A stretch of 41,362 nucleotides of DNA from the IMG/VR virus record IMGVR_UViG_3300030104_004394, positions 1 to 41,362 of that record. One strand, written 5' to 3'. Below, one piece after another: positions 8,381 through 15,626 of the stretch; the first letter of the stretch is position 1; each line of letters starts with the position of its first letter. This DNA is from a virus. The notes beneath the pieces are model-generated. The model saw nothing but the letters and a program-made list of their open reading frames with translations. It did not search any database and was not told where the DNA came from. Made by a program: the position numbers and the translations under genes.

Positions 8381-10085
8381 TGTTGCTATCTCCAGTAAGT
8401 GGAACTCTGAGTTTAGATTTAACGCCAGCTCTTTCGATAGCTTTAATTACTTCTTGTTTAACAAATTCTTCTTTGCCTTTTTTAACTTCTAATATTAATT
8501 CATCGTGGATCCACGCAACTAATTTACAATCATTATTTAAAAATGATTTACATTCAGCTATCCAATATTTACTAACTACTGCTGCACCACTTTGTAATAA
8601 ACTATTTAATGCACTGTGTTGTGAACGACAAAATATTCGTCTACCATCAAGTGCACCTAGTTCACCTGTTGATGCTACTTCTTGAACTTTAGTTACAAGT
8701 TGTTTAAGTGCAGGTATCTTTTTTAAAAACTTGTCTTTTAATTTATAACCTTCTTCTGTAGTAGTGCCCATTACTTCACCTATTTTTTTAGCACCCCCTC
8801 CATAAAGCCAAGTGTACATAAATCTTTTTGCTTTCCATCTTTCTTCTTTTTTTAAACCTAAGGCTTCTAAAGTTCTTGTGTGAATATCACCATGCACAAC
8901 ATCATTTGCATAATCTCCGTTGTCATAAGCTGACATATAATGTCCTAAAATTCTTAATTCAATTTGGCTCATATCAGCACCAACTAATACATAACCATCT
9001 CTTGCGCAAAATAATGATCTGCACTCTGGACCATATTCTATAATTACTGCTGGTACTTGTGCTAAGTTTGGTGTGCTGTGTGTTGCTCTTCCAGTTACAG
9101 CTCCATTAGTATTTATTGAACCATAAACTCTATTATTTTTTTCTAATTTTAACCAAGCATTTTTACCTTCTGCTAATTGAGCTATACGTTTTTGTACCAT
9201 AAAATATCTAGATAATACTTTAGCTTCAGGCCATTCTAATTCTTTTAAAATTTCGTCATCAACTTTAGCTCTTCCGTCTGGTGTAAATTCTTTAGGTTTC
9301 CAATTACGATTATGCTTTAATCTAAAAGCTATATGGTCTCTAGAGTTTGGATTAAATTGTATTTCTTTCTTTTTAATAAACGCAACATTAGCTTTATACC
9401 CCATTCTTTTATTGTCTCTTTTAGGTATAAATGTTGTCTCTTCAATCCAAGGCGGAAAGTATTTTTGTAACTCTAATCCTAATTGTTCTCGCTCAGCTGA
9501 CAAATCAGAATATAATTTTTGTGCTGCTTTAGTATCAAAACCAATACCATTAGCCATCATTTCAGTACATAATAATTGTACATCATGTTCTAACTTTAAA
9601 GCTTCTTCTGAATATTCTTTGCTTAATATTTTATTATATAATGTATGTGTAACCTCCACATCTTGTTGACAATATACAAGCATTTCAGGTGTAAACGTTT
9701 CCCAAGATTGAGGCTTTTCACCTTTGTACATTTTAAGTCTATAACCCCAAGCTTTTAAAGATTGAGAACCAATTAAATTTTTTGGAAAATCTGTATGAAT
9801 TAATTTAAAATCAATTTCTTTAATATGTGCGTATATTAAACGGCATGCTACTAGTGTATCAAACAGTTCTGCTTTAGGTTTAAACTTTAATATTTTTTCT
9901 ATTACAGGAATATCAAATGCTATAATGTTATGGCCAATTAACATTTTTGCATTTTTAATTTTTTCAATACATACATTTAAGTCTGTAAAGATTTCATTTG
10001 TATTAATATCTTTTATTACTATGCAATGTATTTTAGTAACTTTGTCTAATAAATTATTACATTCTAAGTCTAATATATAATGCAT
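8352..10085 (-). CDS. 5: DNA polymerase, family A (T7 gp5-like) with 3'-5' exonuclease
   Basis: This 577-aa replicative polymerase starts with the exonuclease ExoI motif DLECN (D6, E8). GHNIIAFDIPVI is ExoII (51-62) and YCQQDVEVTHTLY is ExoIII. Polymerase motif A is GADMSQIELRI with D371. The O-helix R416-K420-Y424 followed by LYGGG is motif B, and WIHDE with H527-D528-E529 is motif C. It is shorter than T7 gp5 (704 aa), mainly because the spacer and thumb parts are smaller. The aromatic residue at the position called 762 in E. coli Pol I is Tyr, as in T7. It should work with the primase-helicase and gp2.5 at the fork. Its ATG overlaps the stop of the preceding 71-aa gene. Confidence 0.96.
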   Translation of the reverse strand: MHYILDLECNNLLDKVTKIHCIVIKDINTNEIFTDLNVCIEKIKNAKMLIGHNIIAFDIPVIEKILKFKPKAELFDTLVACRLIYAHIKEIDFKLIHTDFPKNLIGSQSLKAWGYRLKMYKGEKPQSWETFTPEMLVYCQQDVEVTHTLYNKILSKEYSEEALKLEHDVQLLCTEMMANGIGFDTKAAQKLYSDLSAEREQLGLELQKYFPPWIEETTFIPKRDNKRMGYKANVAFIKKKEIQFNPNSRDHIAFRLKHNRNWKPKEFTPDGRAKVDDEILKELEWPEAKVLSRYFMVQKRIAQLAEGKNAWLKLEKNNRVYGSINTNGAVTGRATHSTPNLAQVPAVIIEYGPECRSLFCARDGYVLVGADMSQIELRILGHYMSAYDNGDYANDVVHGDIHTRTLEALGLKKEERWKAKRFMYTWLYGGGAKKIGEVMGTTTEEGYKLKDKFLKKIPALKQLVTKVQEVASTGELGALDGRRIFCRSQHSALNSLLQSGAAVVSKYWIAECKSFLNNDCKLVAWIHDELILEVKKGKEEFVKQEVIKAIERAGVKSKLRVPLTGDSNIGHTWKAIH

Positions 10086-10300
10086 TAATTTAAACTCACA
10101 TATCTAACTTCAACTAAGAAAGCGTATCTGCTTACTGTTGAAAGTATTTCTAACATATCCATAATTTGTTCTGCGTCCTCTATTCTATATACATACAGTT
10201 GTTGTAGTTTGTTTTCTTTTTTGGCTGCTGTTATTGCTTTGCCAATTTGTTTCAAGATGTAATCGTTCCACTTAACACCATGATAATCAAATTTCTTCAT
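10085..10300 (-). CDS. Hypothetical 71-aa protein between primase and polymerase
   Basis: The family is not recognised. The protein is mostly helical by eye (WNDYILKQIGKAITAAKKENKLQQLYVYRIEDAEQIMDMLEIL) and has a net positive N-terminus. It overlaps the primase-helicase end by 14 nt and the polymerase start by 1 nt, so it is translated as part of the replication block. T7 has small genes 4.3-4.7 in this slot, mostly of unknown function. Confidence 0.7.
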   Translation of the reverse strand: MKKFDYHGVKWNDYILKQIGKAITAAKKENKLQQLYVYRIEDAEQIMDMLEILSTVSRYAFLVEVRYVSLN

Positions 10301-11846
10301 GCTCTTGTAAACGGCCTGTTGTTGGGTCGTAGTTTATTCTGCCACATAAACCTGTTTCGCCAGACCAACGATTTTTTAAAACTCTTACTGATGTAAGATT
10401 TTGTGTTTTTGCTGATTGCTGATTTCGTTCTAACCCAAGTACAATATCACTAAGTTGCGCTATTCCATGACTACCACGTAGTTGACCTAACGAAGTTGAT
10501 GCGCCTTCTTCGTGACCTTTGTCATTAAACGTTCTTCTTAAATGACTAACTACTATTAAACCTATTCCAGTTTCAGATACTAATGATCTTAAACCAGTCA
10601 TAATAGCATCTAAATTTCTTCGCTCATCTCCACTTTCATTACCTGAAATAACAATACTTAAATGATCTAAAAATATATATTCGCATTGTAAAGCTTTAGC
10701 TAGGTATCTTATTTTTGAAATTAAATGTCCTTGTTCTAAAGAACCAAAATGATTGTATAATAATACATTACCATTATTAAATAAGTTTTTAAAAGAAGCT
10801 GTAAGTTTTTTCTTGTCAATTTTTTCTGTTGTTAAATGCAAAGGTGTGTTTAATTCTAAACTTAATAAGCTTTCAGCAGATTTTTGTATACTTTCTTCTA
10901 ATGCAATATACCCAATTTTCTTTTTTTCTTTTATTAAATGGTAAGCTAACTCACGACAAAATTGACTTTTTCCAATCCCTGTTCCTGCTGTAACTGTAAC
11001 TAATTCACCTTTACGTAAACCTTTAGTTTTAATATTTAAAGATGGAAACGGATAATTAATTGTTTCTACAACTTCTTTATTAACAACTTTATCTAATAAT
11101 TCTGATGCTTCTACTATACCATCTGGTCTAAATACTTTAGCGTCCCACAAACAATTTAATAATTCTTTTGTGCGCCCAGCCACTAACATTTCATTTGCAT
11201 CTTTCATTGGAAGTGTTGCAATTTTAGCTTGGCCTGGTTGAAATAATTCTGCTACTTGTTTAGCTGCTTTAATTCCAGGTTCATCTTGGTCAAAGCAAAT
11301 TATAATTTCTGTGTAGCTTGATAAAAATTCTAAAGATTTTGTTACGTCTTTAACAGCTGAATGAGCACCATTTTTTAAAGATACACATGGCCATTGATTA
11401 CCATATACTTGACTTACACTAAGACAATCTAATTCGCCTTCAACAAGTGTTAATCTTTTTCCAGAATTTCTAAATAATTGTTCACCAAATAAACCAGTAT
11501 TTTTAGCATCACCTAACCACGAAAATCTTTTGTCTTTAAATCTTAATTTATAAGCGCCATTGCCATAATCAGCAACGTGCACTAATTCATTTTTATATTT
11601 AGCAAATTTGTAATTATATTTTTTGCAAGTATCAATTGTAATTTTTCTAGAAATTATTGGTTTGTATTCTTGTTCTGTAAGTTCAGTCATGTTTGTATTT
11701 TGTATTATTGGAGTTTGTGGCTCGGCGTGTTCGTAGTATTGGCAACCAAAACAATAAGCATGATTGTCATCATAACGAGCTAAATTGTCCTTTGAGTTAC
11801 ACGATGGACAGGGTTCGTGTCTTAAAAATTTTGCGGAAGTTTCCAT
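10287..11846 (-). CDS. 4: DNA primase-helicase (T7 gp4-like)
   Basis: This 519-aa bifunctional protein begins with a zinc-binding domain with C13-C16 and C32-C35 that reads template sites. A TOPRIM primase domain follows with E136 (LVEGELD) and D186-x-D188 (CFDQDEPG). The C-terminal RecA-like helicase has Walker A AGTGIGKS at 287-294, a Walker B FLDHLSIV stretch, the VVSHLRR sensor segment, and a C-terminal region with LGLERNQQ and LKNRWSGETG, as in DnaB/gp4 helicases. T7 gp4 is 566 aa. Unlike T7, no internal second start with a good ribosome site is obvious. It is preceded by an unusual 239-nt untranslated region that may fold as a three-way junction. Confidence 0.96.
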   Translation of the reverse strand: METSAKFLRHEPCPSCNSKDNLARYDDNHAYCFGCQYYEHAEPQTPIIQNTNMTELTEQEYKPIISRKITIDTCKKYNYKFAKYKNELVHVADYGNGAYKLRFKDKRFSWLGDAKNTGLFGEQLFRNSGKRLTLVEGELDCLSVSQVYGNQWPCVSLKNGAHSAVKDVTKSLEFLSSYTEIIICFDQDEPGIKAAKQVAELFQPGQAKIATLPMKDANEMLVAGRTKELLNCLWDAKVFRPDGIVEASELLDKVVNKEVVETINYPFPSLNIKTKGLRKGELVTVTAGTGIGKSQFCRELAYHLIKEKKKIGYIALEESIQKSAESLLSLELNTPLHLTTEKIDKKKLTASFKNLFNNGNVLLYNHFGSLEQGHLISKIRYLAKALQCEYIFLDHLSIVISGNESGDERRNLDAIMTGLRSLVSETGIGLIVVSHLRRTFNDKGHEEGASTSLGQLRGSHGIAQLSDIVLGLERNQQSAKTQNLTSVRVLKNRWSGETGLCGRINYDPTTGRLQEHEEI

Positions 11847-12085
11847 AGTACCTTTTTTAAATTTGAAATGCGAGCGAGGATATTATTATTACTTCAAAGC
11901 TATGTAATACTTAATCAAGTTAATAAGATTACGGTTGAACTAATTACGCGTCCTCGTCGCAGATCACTTTTCTCCAAGGTAGACTGCTAAGTCATCAAGG
12001 CGGTATTAAATATTACCCTTTGACGCGTATTTTATCAGGTGCACAAATCATATCGAAAGGCAAAATGATTGTAGGTCTTCACCTA
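11847..12085 (-). promoter_or_regulatory. Structured untranslated region upstream of the primase-helicase gene
   Basis: No gene longer than 12 codons is present. At the upstream end GTAGGT and ACCTAC (12086-12081 and 12076-12071) form a 6-bp hairpin at the preceding stop codon, without a clear T-run after it. Further on, TACGCGTC (12029-12022) can pair with GACGCGTA (11952-11945), 8 bp with no mismatch. These enclose a hairpin at about 12022-11996 and GACT/AGTC at 11993-11982, which gives a three-way junction of about 85 nt. Another small hairpin lies at 11932-11904. A 12-codon frame (MICAPDKIRVKG, 12051-12013) overlaps the fold and could be a leader peptide or chance. No known riboswitch class is recognised. 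Confidence 0.45.
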
Positions 12086-12529
12086 CTATGATTGCATACC
12101 GTCTAAAACTAATTGTTTTGTTGTTTCTTCAAGTGTATTTTTTAACAAACCTGTATCATTTTTTAATTCAGGCTTTTTAAAATTTTTACCTTTAACCATG
12201 TCTGGCATATTGAATGGGTTAGATCGTACTAAATTAATACCAGGAGTTTTTGACATATTTGAATTATGTATATTTTTCCAAGCTTTAGTTGTGTTGCACT
12301 GAAAAGCTTCTAATGTTCCTAAAGCTACAACTATAGTATCAATTAAACCATCTAATACTTCTACTCCATCTTTATTATAATAAGCATCTAAAGTTTCATC
12401 TACTTCTTCTTTAAGCAAATCTAATCTAAACTTTAAATATTTTTTTAAAGCAGATTTATTATTTTTATTTTTTGTAATAAATTCGGTAACTTGAAATTTG
12501 TCTTGTAGTTCTTTTATATTATCTAACAC
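12086..12529 (-). CDS. MazG-like nucleotide pyrophosphatase (possible dCTPase)
   Basis: This 147-aa protein has the all-alpha NTP pyrophosphatase signature. LLKEEVDETLDAYYNKDGVEVLDGLIDTIVVALGT (residues about 34-68) supplies the EExxE and ExxD metal ligands. It is followed by AWKNIHNSNMSKTPG, common in MazG/MazG-like phage proteins. Such enzymes split (d)NTPs to (d)NMP and pyrophosphate. It starts 1 nt after the ThyA-fold gene ends, and the cassette also holds a dNMP kinase. In T4 a dCTP pyrophosphatase works beside dCMP hydroxymethylase to remove plain dCTP and supply dCMP, so I infer that role here. General dNTP house-cleaning or alarmone breakdown are alternatives. Confidence 0.8.
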   Translation of the reverse strand: MLDNIKELQDKFQVTEFITKNKNNKSALKKYLKFRLDLLKEEVDETLDAYYNKDGVEVLDGLIDTIVVALGTLEAFQCNTTKAWKNIHNSNMSKTPGINLVRSNPFNMPDMVKGKNFKKPELKNDTGLLKNTLEETTKQLVLDGMQS

Positions 12530-12530
12530 G

Positions 12531-13316
12531 TTATTCCTTTAATAAATATTTTATATTGTTGTTATATTTGTAATTCATAATATCCAAATGCTCCGGCAAA
12601 AAAGTATACAAACTATTTTGTGGTTTAAATGTATACGCTGGTGAATGGTATACTTTGTTGTTTAATTGAGTTTCAACATTTTCAAAATGTTCTCGGTAAA
12701 TGTGTGCATCACCAACAACCATTTTAATATTTTGTGGTTGTAAGTTTGCTAAGCTTGCAAAACTTAAAAGCATCACGCAAGCTAAAATTATATCAGATGG
12801 AATACCAATCATCCAATCGCCGGACCTTTGGTTCCATAAAAGATTTAAGTTAATCCCATCACTCCAAAATTGATAACTGTAATGACAACAAGGTAAATCA
12901 ACTTTGGATAAATTTGATGGGTCCCAGCCAGAAATTAATAATCTTCTGCTTGTTGGGTTTGTTTTTAATTCATTTAATACTTGTTCATATTGATTTACTC
13001 CTCCCCAATTAATCCATTTGTTTCCATAATCAACATTAATATCACCGTCAACGTCAGCCCATTGGTTCCAATAATTACAATTAAATTCTTTAAATGTATT
13101 AATATGTTTTGGTTGTCTAACAAATGCAGCGTATTCGCCTAAAGCACTTTTATAAAAAATTTGTCTTGATGTTAATAAAGGAAAGTATTGTGAAATATTA
13201 AAATCTAAAGTTTGAAATGGTAAACGTTTTGTAACACCGTTTCTGCCTGATTGTGTAATACCTTTTTGTAGAATATTTGAGGCTACTGATAAGTAATCTA
13301 ATTCTACATGACTCAC
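12531..13316 (-). CDS. ThyA-fold pyrimidine C5-transferase, probably dCMP-specific (dCMP hydroxymethylase/methylase-like)
   Basis: This 261-aa protein has the full thymidylate-synthase framework: E61 in the GEYAAF segment, SRRLLISGWDP with the phosphate-binding Arg pair near 123-132, catalytic Cys144 in LPCCH, QRSGD at 163-167, and GDAHIYREH (the His and Tyr that bind the sugar). The residue 31 after the catalytic Cys is Asp175 (GIPSD), where thymidylate synthases have Asn (E. coli N177). In T4 dCMP hydroxymethylase the same place is Asp179, 31 after Cys148, and Asn versus Asp there selects dUMP or dCMP. I therefore prefer a dCMP enzyme making 5-hydroxymethyl- or 5-methyl-dCMP. Ordinary thymidylate synthase remains the alternative. 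It sits between the DUF1599 gene and the MazG-like gene. Confidence 0.82.
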   Translation of the reverse strand: MSHVELDYLSVASNILQKGITQSGRNGVTKRLPFQTLDFNISQYFPLLTSRQIFYKSALGEYAAFVRQPKHINTFKEFNCNYWNQWADVDGDINVDYGNKWINWGGVNQYEQVLNELKTNPTSRRLLISGWDPSNLSKVDLPCCHYSYQFWSDGINLNLLWNQRSGDWMIGIPSDIILACVMLLSFASLANLQPQNIKMVVGDAHIYREHFENVETQLNNKVYHSPAYTFKPQNSLYTFLPEHLDIMNYKYNNNIKYLLKE

Positions 13317-13320
13317 AATA

Positions 13321-13503
13321 TTAATCCCTTAACTTTAGGTTTTTGCAACTATAAACGTGCAACACACCTCTATCATCTTCAACAACAACTCTTATTGCAT
13401 TTGAAAGTTTTGGAAATATAGAAACAACTGTGCCATCAAAAGTATAATCTCCTCCAACTTTTGAAACTTTATCTCCTATTTTAAAAGTATTTTCATTTGA
13501 CAT
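13321..13503 (-). CDS. Possible internal start: free SH3-like 60-aa protein
   Basis: ATG at 13503 lies inside the longer DUF1599 frame and has an AAGAGG ribosome site 5 nt upstream. It would yield a 60-aa protein of SH3/KOW appearance (MSNENTFKIGDKVSKVGGDY). The strong internal ribosome site suggests that a once separate gene was fused in frame to the DUF1599 gene but still gives its own product. This is inference from the site and the domain border. Confidence 0.45.
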   Translation of the reverse strand: MSNENTFKIGDKVSKVGGDYTFDGTVVSIFPKLSNAIRVVVEDDRGVLHVYSCKNLKLRD

Positions 13504-13779
13504 ATTTACCTCTTGTTTTTTATTTTTAAGATACGCAGCAAACATGCATGCATAAACTGCCATATCCATTAATGTATCGTCTAAAGCTTCAAAGTTTGTT
13601 TTTTGATTACCTTCAATAATATTTCTCATTCTTAAATATTTAGTGTGCAACATGTGAGCATAAGATTTTTCTTTGTACGGAAAGTAATCAACTTCTTTCC
13701 ATGTGCTGCCTTGATAGTCTTGAGATTTTTTCTTTTTTAATTCAGCGGCTTCAATTAATAATTGTTCTGCAGTAATCAT
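13321..13779 (-). CDS. DUF1599 (nucleotide-modification-associated) protein with C-terminal SH3-like domain
   Basis: Residues 1-90 look like the DUF1599 family (KKKKSQDYQGSTWKEVDYF, then HTKYLRMRNIIE, then DDTLMDMAVYACMFAAY), a MazG-related helical domain often found near nucleotide-modification genes. Residues 93-152 (FKIGDKVSKVGGDYTFDG, then VVVEDDRGVLHVYSCKNLKL) look like a small SH3/KOW-type barrel that is usually a separate protein. Met93 (13503) is preceded by AAGAGG at 5 nt spacing, so a separate short product is likely made as well. The gene joins the kinase gene with a one-base overlap. The exact reaction is unknown. Confidence 0.78.
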   Translation of the reverse strand: MITAEQLLIEAAELKKKKSQDYQGSTWKEVDYFPYKEKSYAHMLHTKYLRMRNIIEGNQKTNFEALDDTLMDMAVYACMFAAYLKNKKQEVNMSNENTFKIGDKVSKVGGDYTFDGTVVSIFPKLSNAIRVVVEDDRGVLHVYSCKNLKLRD

Positions 13780-14252
13780 TATTTTTGTTCGTAAATTTCT
13801 TTTTTAATAAATTCATCAGTGTTGTTTTCTGCGTAATTAAAAATTTTAAAATATGGAAACATGTTTTTAAGCAAAATATATCCGTCATAAACTTTACCCA
13901 TTTGTTCAAAAGTTATGTTTGGATTATTACGTTCTTCAAATCGCGCTAGCACTTTAGCTTTAGGAGGTAAGCACAGAATAAATTTTGTATTAACATCATT
14001 TCTTCGCGCATCTTCTTCCATTTGATTTATATTATAAACAGGACCACTTCTAAAAACTGTTCCGTAAATTAATTCAGTGGGCCAATGCCTATCAATAATT
14101 ACATTAGTTAATTTTAAACTTTCTTTATGTGGGCCGTAGGCATGCTTGTACAAACCATGGTGTATATAAAGATAATCTGTTAATTTTTCTTTTAATGCTT
14201 CTGCAAGTCTAGTTTTGCCTGCGCAATCTGGTCCTTCTAAAATAATTTTCAT
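13779..14252 (-). CDS. Deoxynucleoside monophosphate kinase-like protein (thymidylate-kinase fold)
   Basis: This 157-aa P-loop kinase has EGPDCAGKT (residues 6-14) as the Walker A loop. IDRHWPTELIYG near residues 53-64 is like the DR(Y/H) substrate segment of thymidylate kinases, and RFEERNN near 104-110 could be the lid. It would phosphorylate a dNMP to a dNDP. In T4 the gp1 kinase performs this step for hydroxymethyl-dCMP as well as dTMP and dGMP, which fits the nearby ThyA-fold, DUF1599 and MazG-like genes. The ATG overlaps the stop of the gp3.5-like gene, so translation is coupled. Substrate choice cannot be read from the sequence. Confidence 0.8.
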   Translation of the reverse strand: MKIILEGPDCAGKTRLAEALKEKLTDYLYIHHGLYKHAYGPHKESLKLTNVIIDRHWPTELIYGTVFRSGPVYNINQMEEDARRNDVNTKFILCLPPKAKVLARFEERNNPNITFEQMGKVYDGYILLKNMFPYFKIFNYAENNTDEFIKKEIYEQK

Positions 14253-14650
14253 ATTCCTAACTCTCTTATTGTTGATTTTATTTGTAGTTGTCCGTACTTA
14301 AGTATTAAGTCGTTAACTAATTTGTTTAATGCTTTTGTTTGTAATTCGTTAAATTTATAGTGACCTACTAAAGCTATTCCAATAGTCTCACCTTTATCAT
14401 CATCTAGATTAAAACCTATTTGATCGACTGGTCTTCCCTTTTTTACATCACCATCAATTGTAATTATAAAATGAAAACCAATTCCTAATAATCCAGATTT
14501 TCTATGCTGCGCATCTATTTGTTCTTTTGTAACATCTAAATTTGTAGGTGTTTTTGTTGAGTCTATAAAAATATACTTAGTCGACTGACGGTTTTTTAGG
14601 CCTGACGTCTGCTTCAGCAATCCACTCTTTGGGTATTGTTTCTTTTGCAT
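14249..14650 (-). CDS. 3.5: Degenerate T7 lysozyme (gp3.5)-like protein, probably without amidase activity
   Basis: The core (STKYIFIDSTKTPTN, then IDAQHRKSGLLGIGFHFII, then IGIALVGHYKF) aligns by eye with T7 gp3.5. However, T7 zinc ligand His17 falls at Asp (IFID), catalytic Tyr46 is Phe (GFHF), and the protein ends at KSTIRELGI, before the T7 segment carrying His122, Lys128 and Cys130. Known of the family: T7 gp3.5 is both a zinc amidase and a binder and inhibitor of the phage RNA polymerase. I infer that only the regulatory role remains, with the separate GH24 lysozyme (28064-27639) doing wall lysis. The start is uncertain: ATG at 14650 or 14662, or TTG at 14620, all inside the endonuclease gene. 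Confidence 0.72.
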   Translation of the reverse strand: MQKKQYPKSGLLKQTSGLKNRQSTKYIFIDSTKTPTNLDVTKEQIDAQHRKSGLLGIGFHFIITIDGDVKKGRPVDQIGFNLDDDKGETIGIALVGHYKFNELQTKALNKLVNDLILKYGQLQIKSTIRELGI

Positions 14651-14990
14651 ACTTAAATCCATTTGTTTGACACCACTTAGCGTAAGTAGTTTTTGATATT
14701 TTACTGATACGTTGATTTGGGTTTGAAAATACAAATCTAATATCAATCGCTGGGTATTGAGCTTTAACTGAAAGATGTTTTTGTCTATCTTTCGTTAAAA
14801 ATCTGCCTTTTGCTTCAATGACAATGCCGTTAGGCAAAACAAAATCTGGCGTGTATCTAGAATTTTTGGCTGGTCTTAAGTATCTAATTGTAAATGTTTC
14901 ATAACTTACAGGAACGCCTAGCTTTTTTAATTGCTGAGCTATGCGTTCCTCAAGTCCACTTCTAAATAAAATCTTCTTTTGAAGTTTCAT
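14577..14990 (-). CDS. 3: Endonuclease I, Holliday-junction resolvase (T7 gp3-like)
   Basis: This 137-aa protein (T7 gp3 is 149 aa) has the catalytic pattern of the family. An early Glu lies in GLEERIAQQL, YTPDF supplies D49, and IEAKG supplies E59 and K61. The C-terminal part, including KTTYAKWCQTNGFKYA, is also typical. In T7 it resolves branched DNA before packaging and breaks host DNA. It overlaps the SSB gene by 29 nt at its start and the gp3.5-like gene at its end, a tight T7-like arrangement. Confidence 0.93.
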   Translation of the reverse strand: MKLQKKILFRSGLEERIAQQLKKLGVPVSYETFTIRYLRPAKNSRYTPDFVLPNGIVIEAKGRFLTKDRQKHLSVKAQYPAIDIRFVFSNPNQRISKISKTTYAKWCQTNGFKYAKETIPKEWIAEADVRPKKPSVD

Positions 14991-15570
14991 TTGTCTGTGC
15001 AGGTTTAGAGGGTTGTTCTTCTATGTCTTCATTTGCTGCATGCACATAACCTTTTTCTTCCTTAAATCCTAAGTTAGCCATGCTAGGCATTGGTTTTGTT
15101 TGCAGTTCCAATACTTGCACTCCAACTAATCTAAGTGAAATACCAGCTCCAGTTGTCGCAACATAATAAGGAACAAGGTCTGCAGATACTTTTACTTTGC
15201 TGCCACCATAAACAACTATGTCTGTCATTGGTTGACCTGAACTATCAATTACAACGGGTCTTATTTCTACATCTCCAATTTTTCCCTTCATTTTTATTTT
15301 AAATAAAGTTTTACCATTTTCAGAAATGTAAGGTTTTGGACCTGGTTTTATTGTCTTACCTTTATTTAGCTTTTTCTGTTCAGCTAAATTTTCAGTATAA
15401 GATTTGTCAATGACTGAAATTAAATCTTTAGCTTCAGCATCATCAACATAAATATTACAACTATAAATTCCTTTTTCTTTATCAAATTTATAATCTGCGT
15501 CTTTTAACCAAGGGTAACTTGCGACACCGACTGGAGTTGTAATACGTTCGTATTTTCTTTTACTTGCCAT
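14962..15570 (-). CDS. 2.5: Single-stranded DNA-binding protein (T7 gp2.5-like)
   Basis: This 202-aa protein is close to the T7 gp2.5 size (232 aa). It has an OB-fold-like strand pattern (GVASYPWLKDADYKFDKEKGIYSCNIYVDD, then KTLFKIKMKGKIGDVEIRPVVIDS). The C-terminal tail is rich in Asp, Glu and Thr and ends EDFI, like the acidic aromatic-ended tail through which T7 gp2.5 contacts the polymerase and helicase. It is the first replication gene after RNA polymerase, as in T7, and overlaps the endonuclease I start. Confidence 0.9.
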   Translation of the reverse strand: MASKRKYERITTPVGVASYPWLKDADYKFDKEKGIYSCNIYVDDAEAKDLISVIDKSYTENLAEQKKLNKGKTIKPGPKPYISENGKTLFKIKMKGKIGDVEIRPVVIDSSGQPMTDIVVYGGSKVKVSADLVPYYVATTGAGISLRLVGVQVLELQTKPMPSMANLGFKEEKGYVHAANEDIEEQPSKPAQTNETSKEDFI

Positions 15571-15626
15571 ATTTTCTCCTATAATTAATGTATCTATATG
15601 TGTATCTAATTCACGAGTGTATATAT

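Noticed and set aside
8371-9669. Several plus-strand frames of 70-100 codons opposite DNA polymerase
   Set aside because: All lie fully inside the strongly supported polymerase gene, have no ribosome sites and no known domains.
14651-14746. Longer N-terminus for the gp3.5-like gene
   Set aside because: The extra part overlaps the endonuclease I gene, has no similarity to T7 gp3.5, and no ribosome site; the true start is nearer the core.
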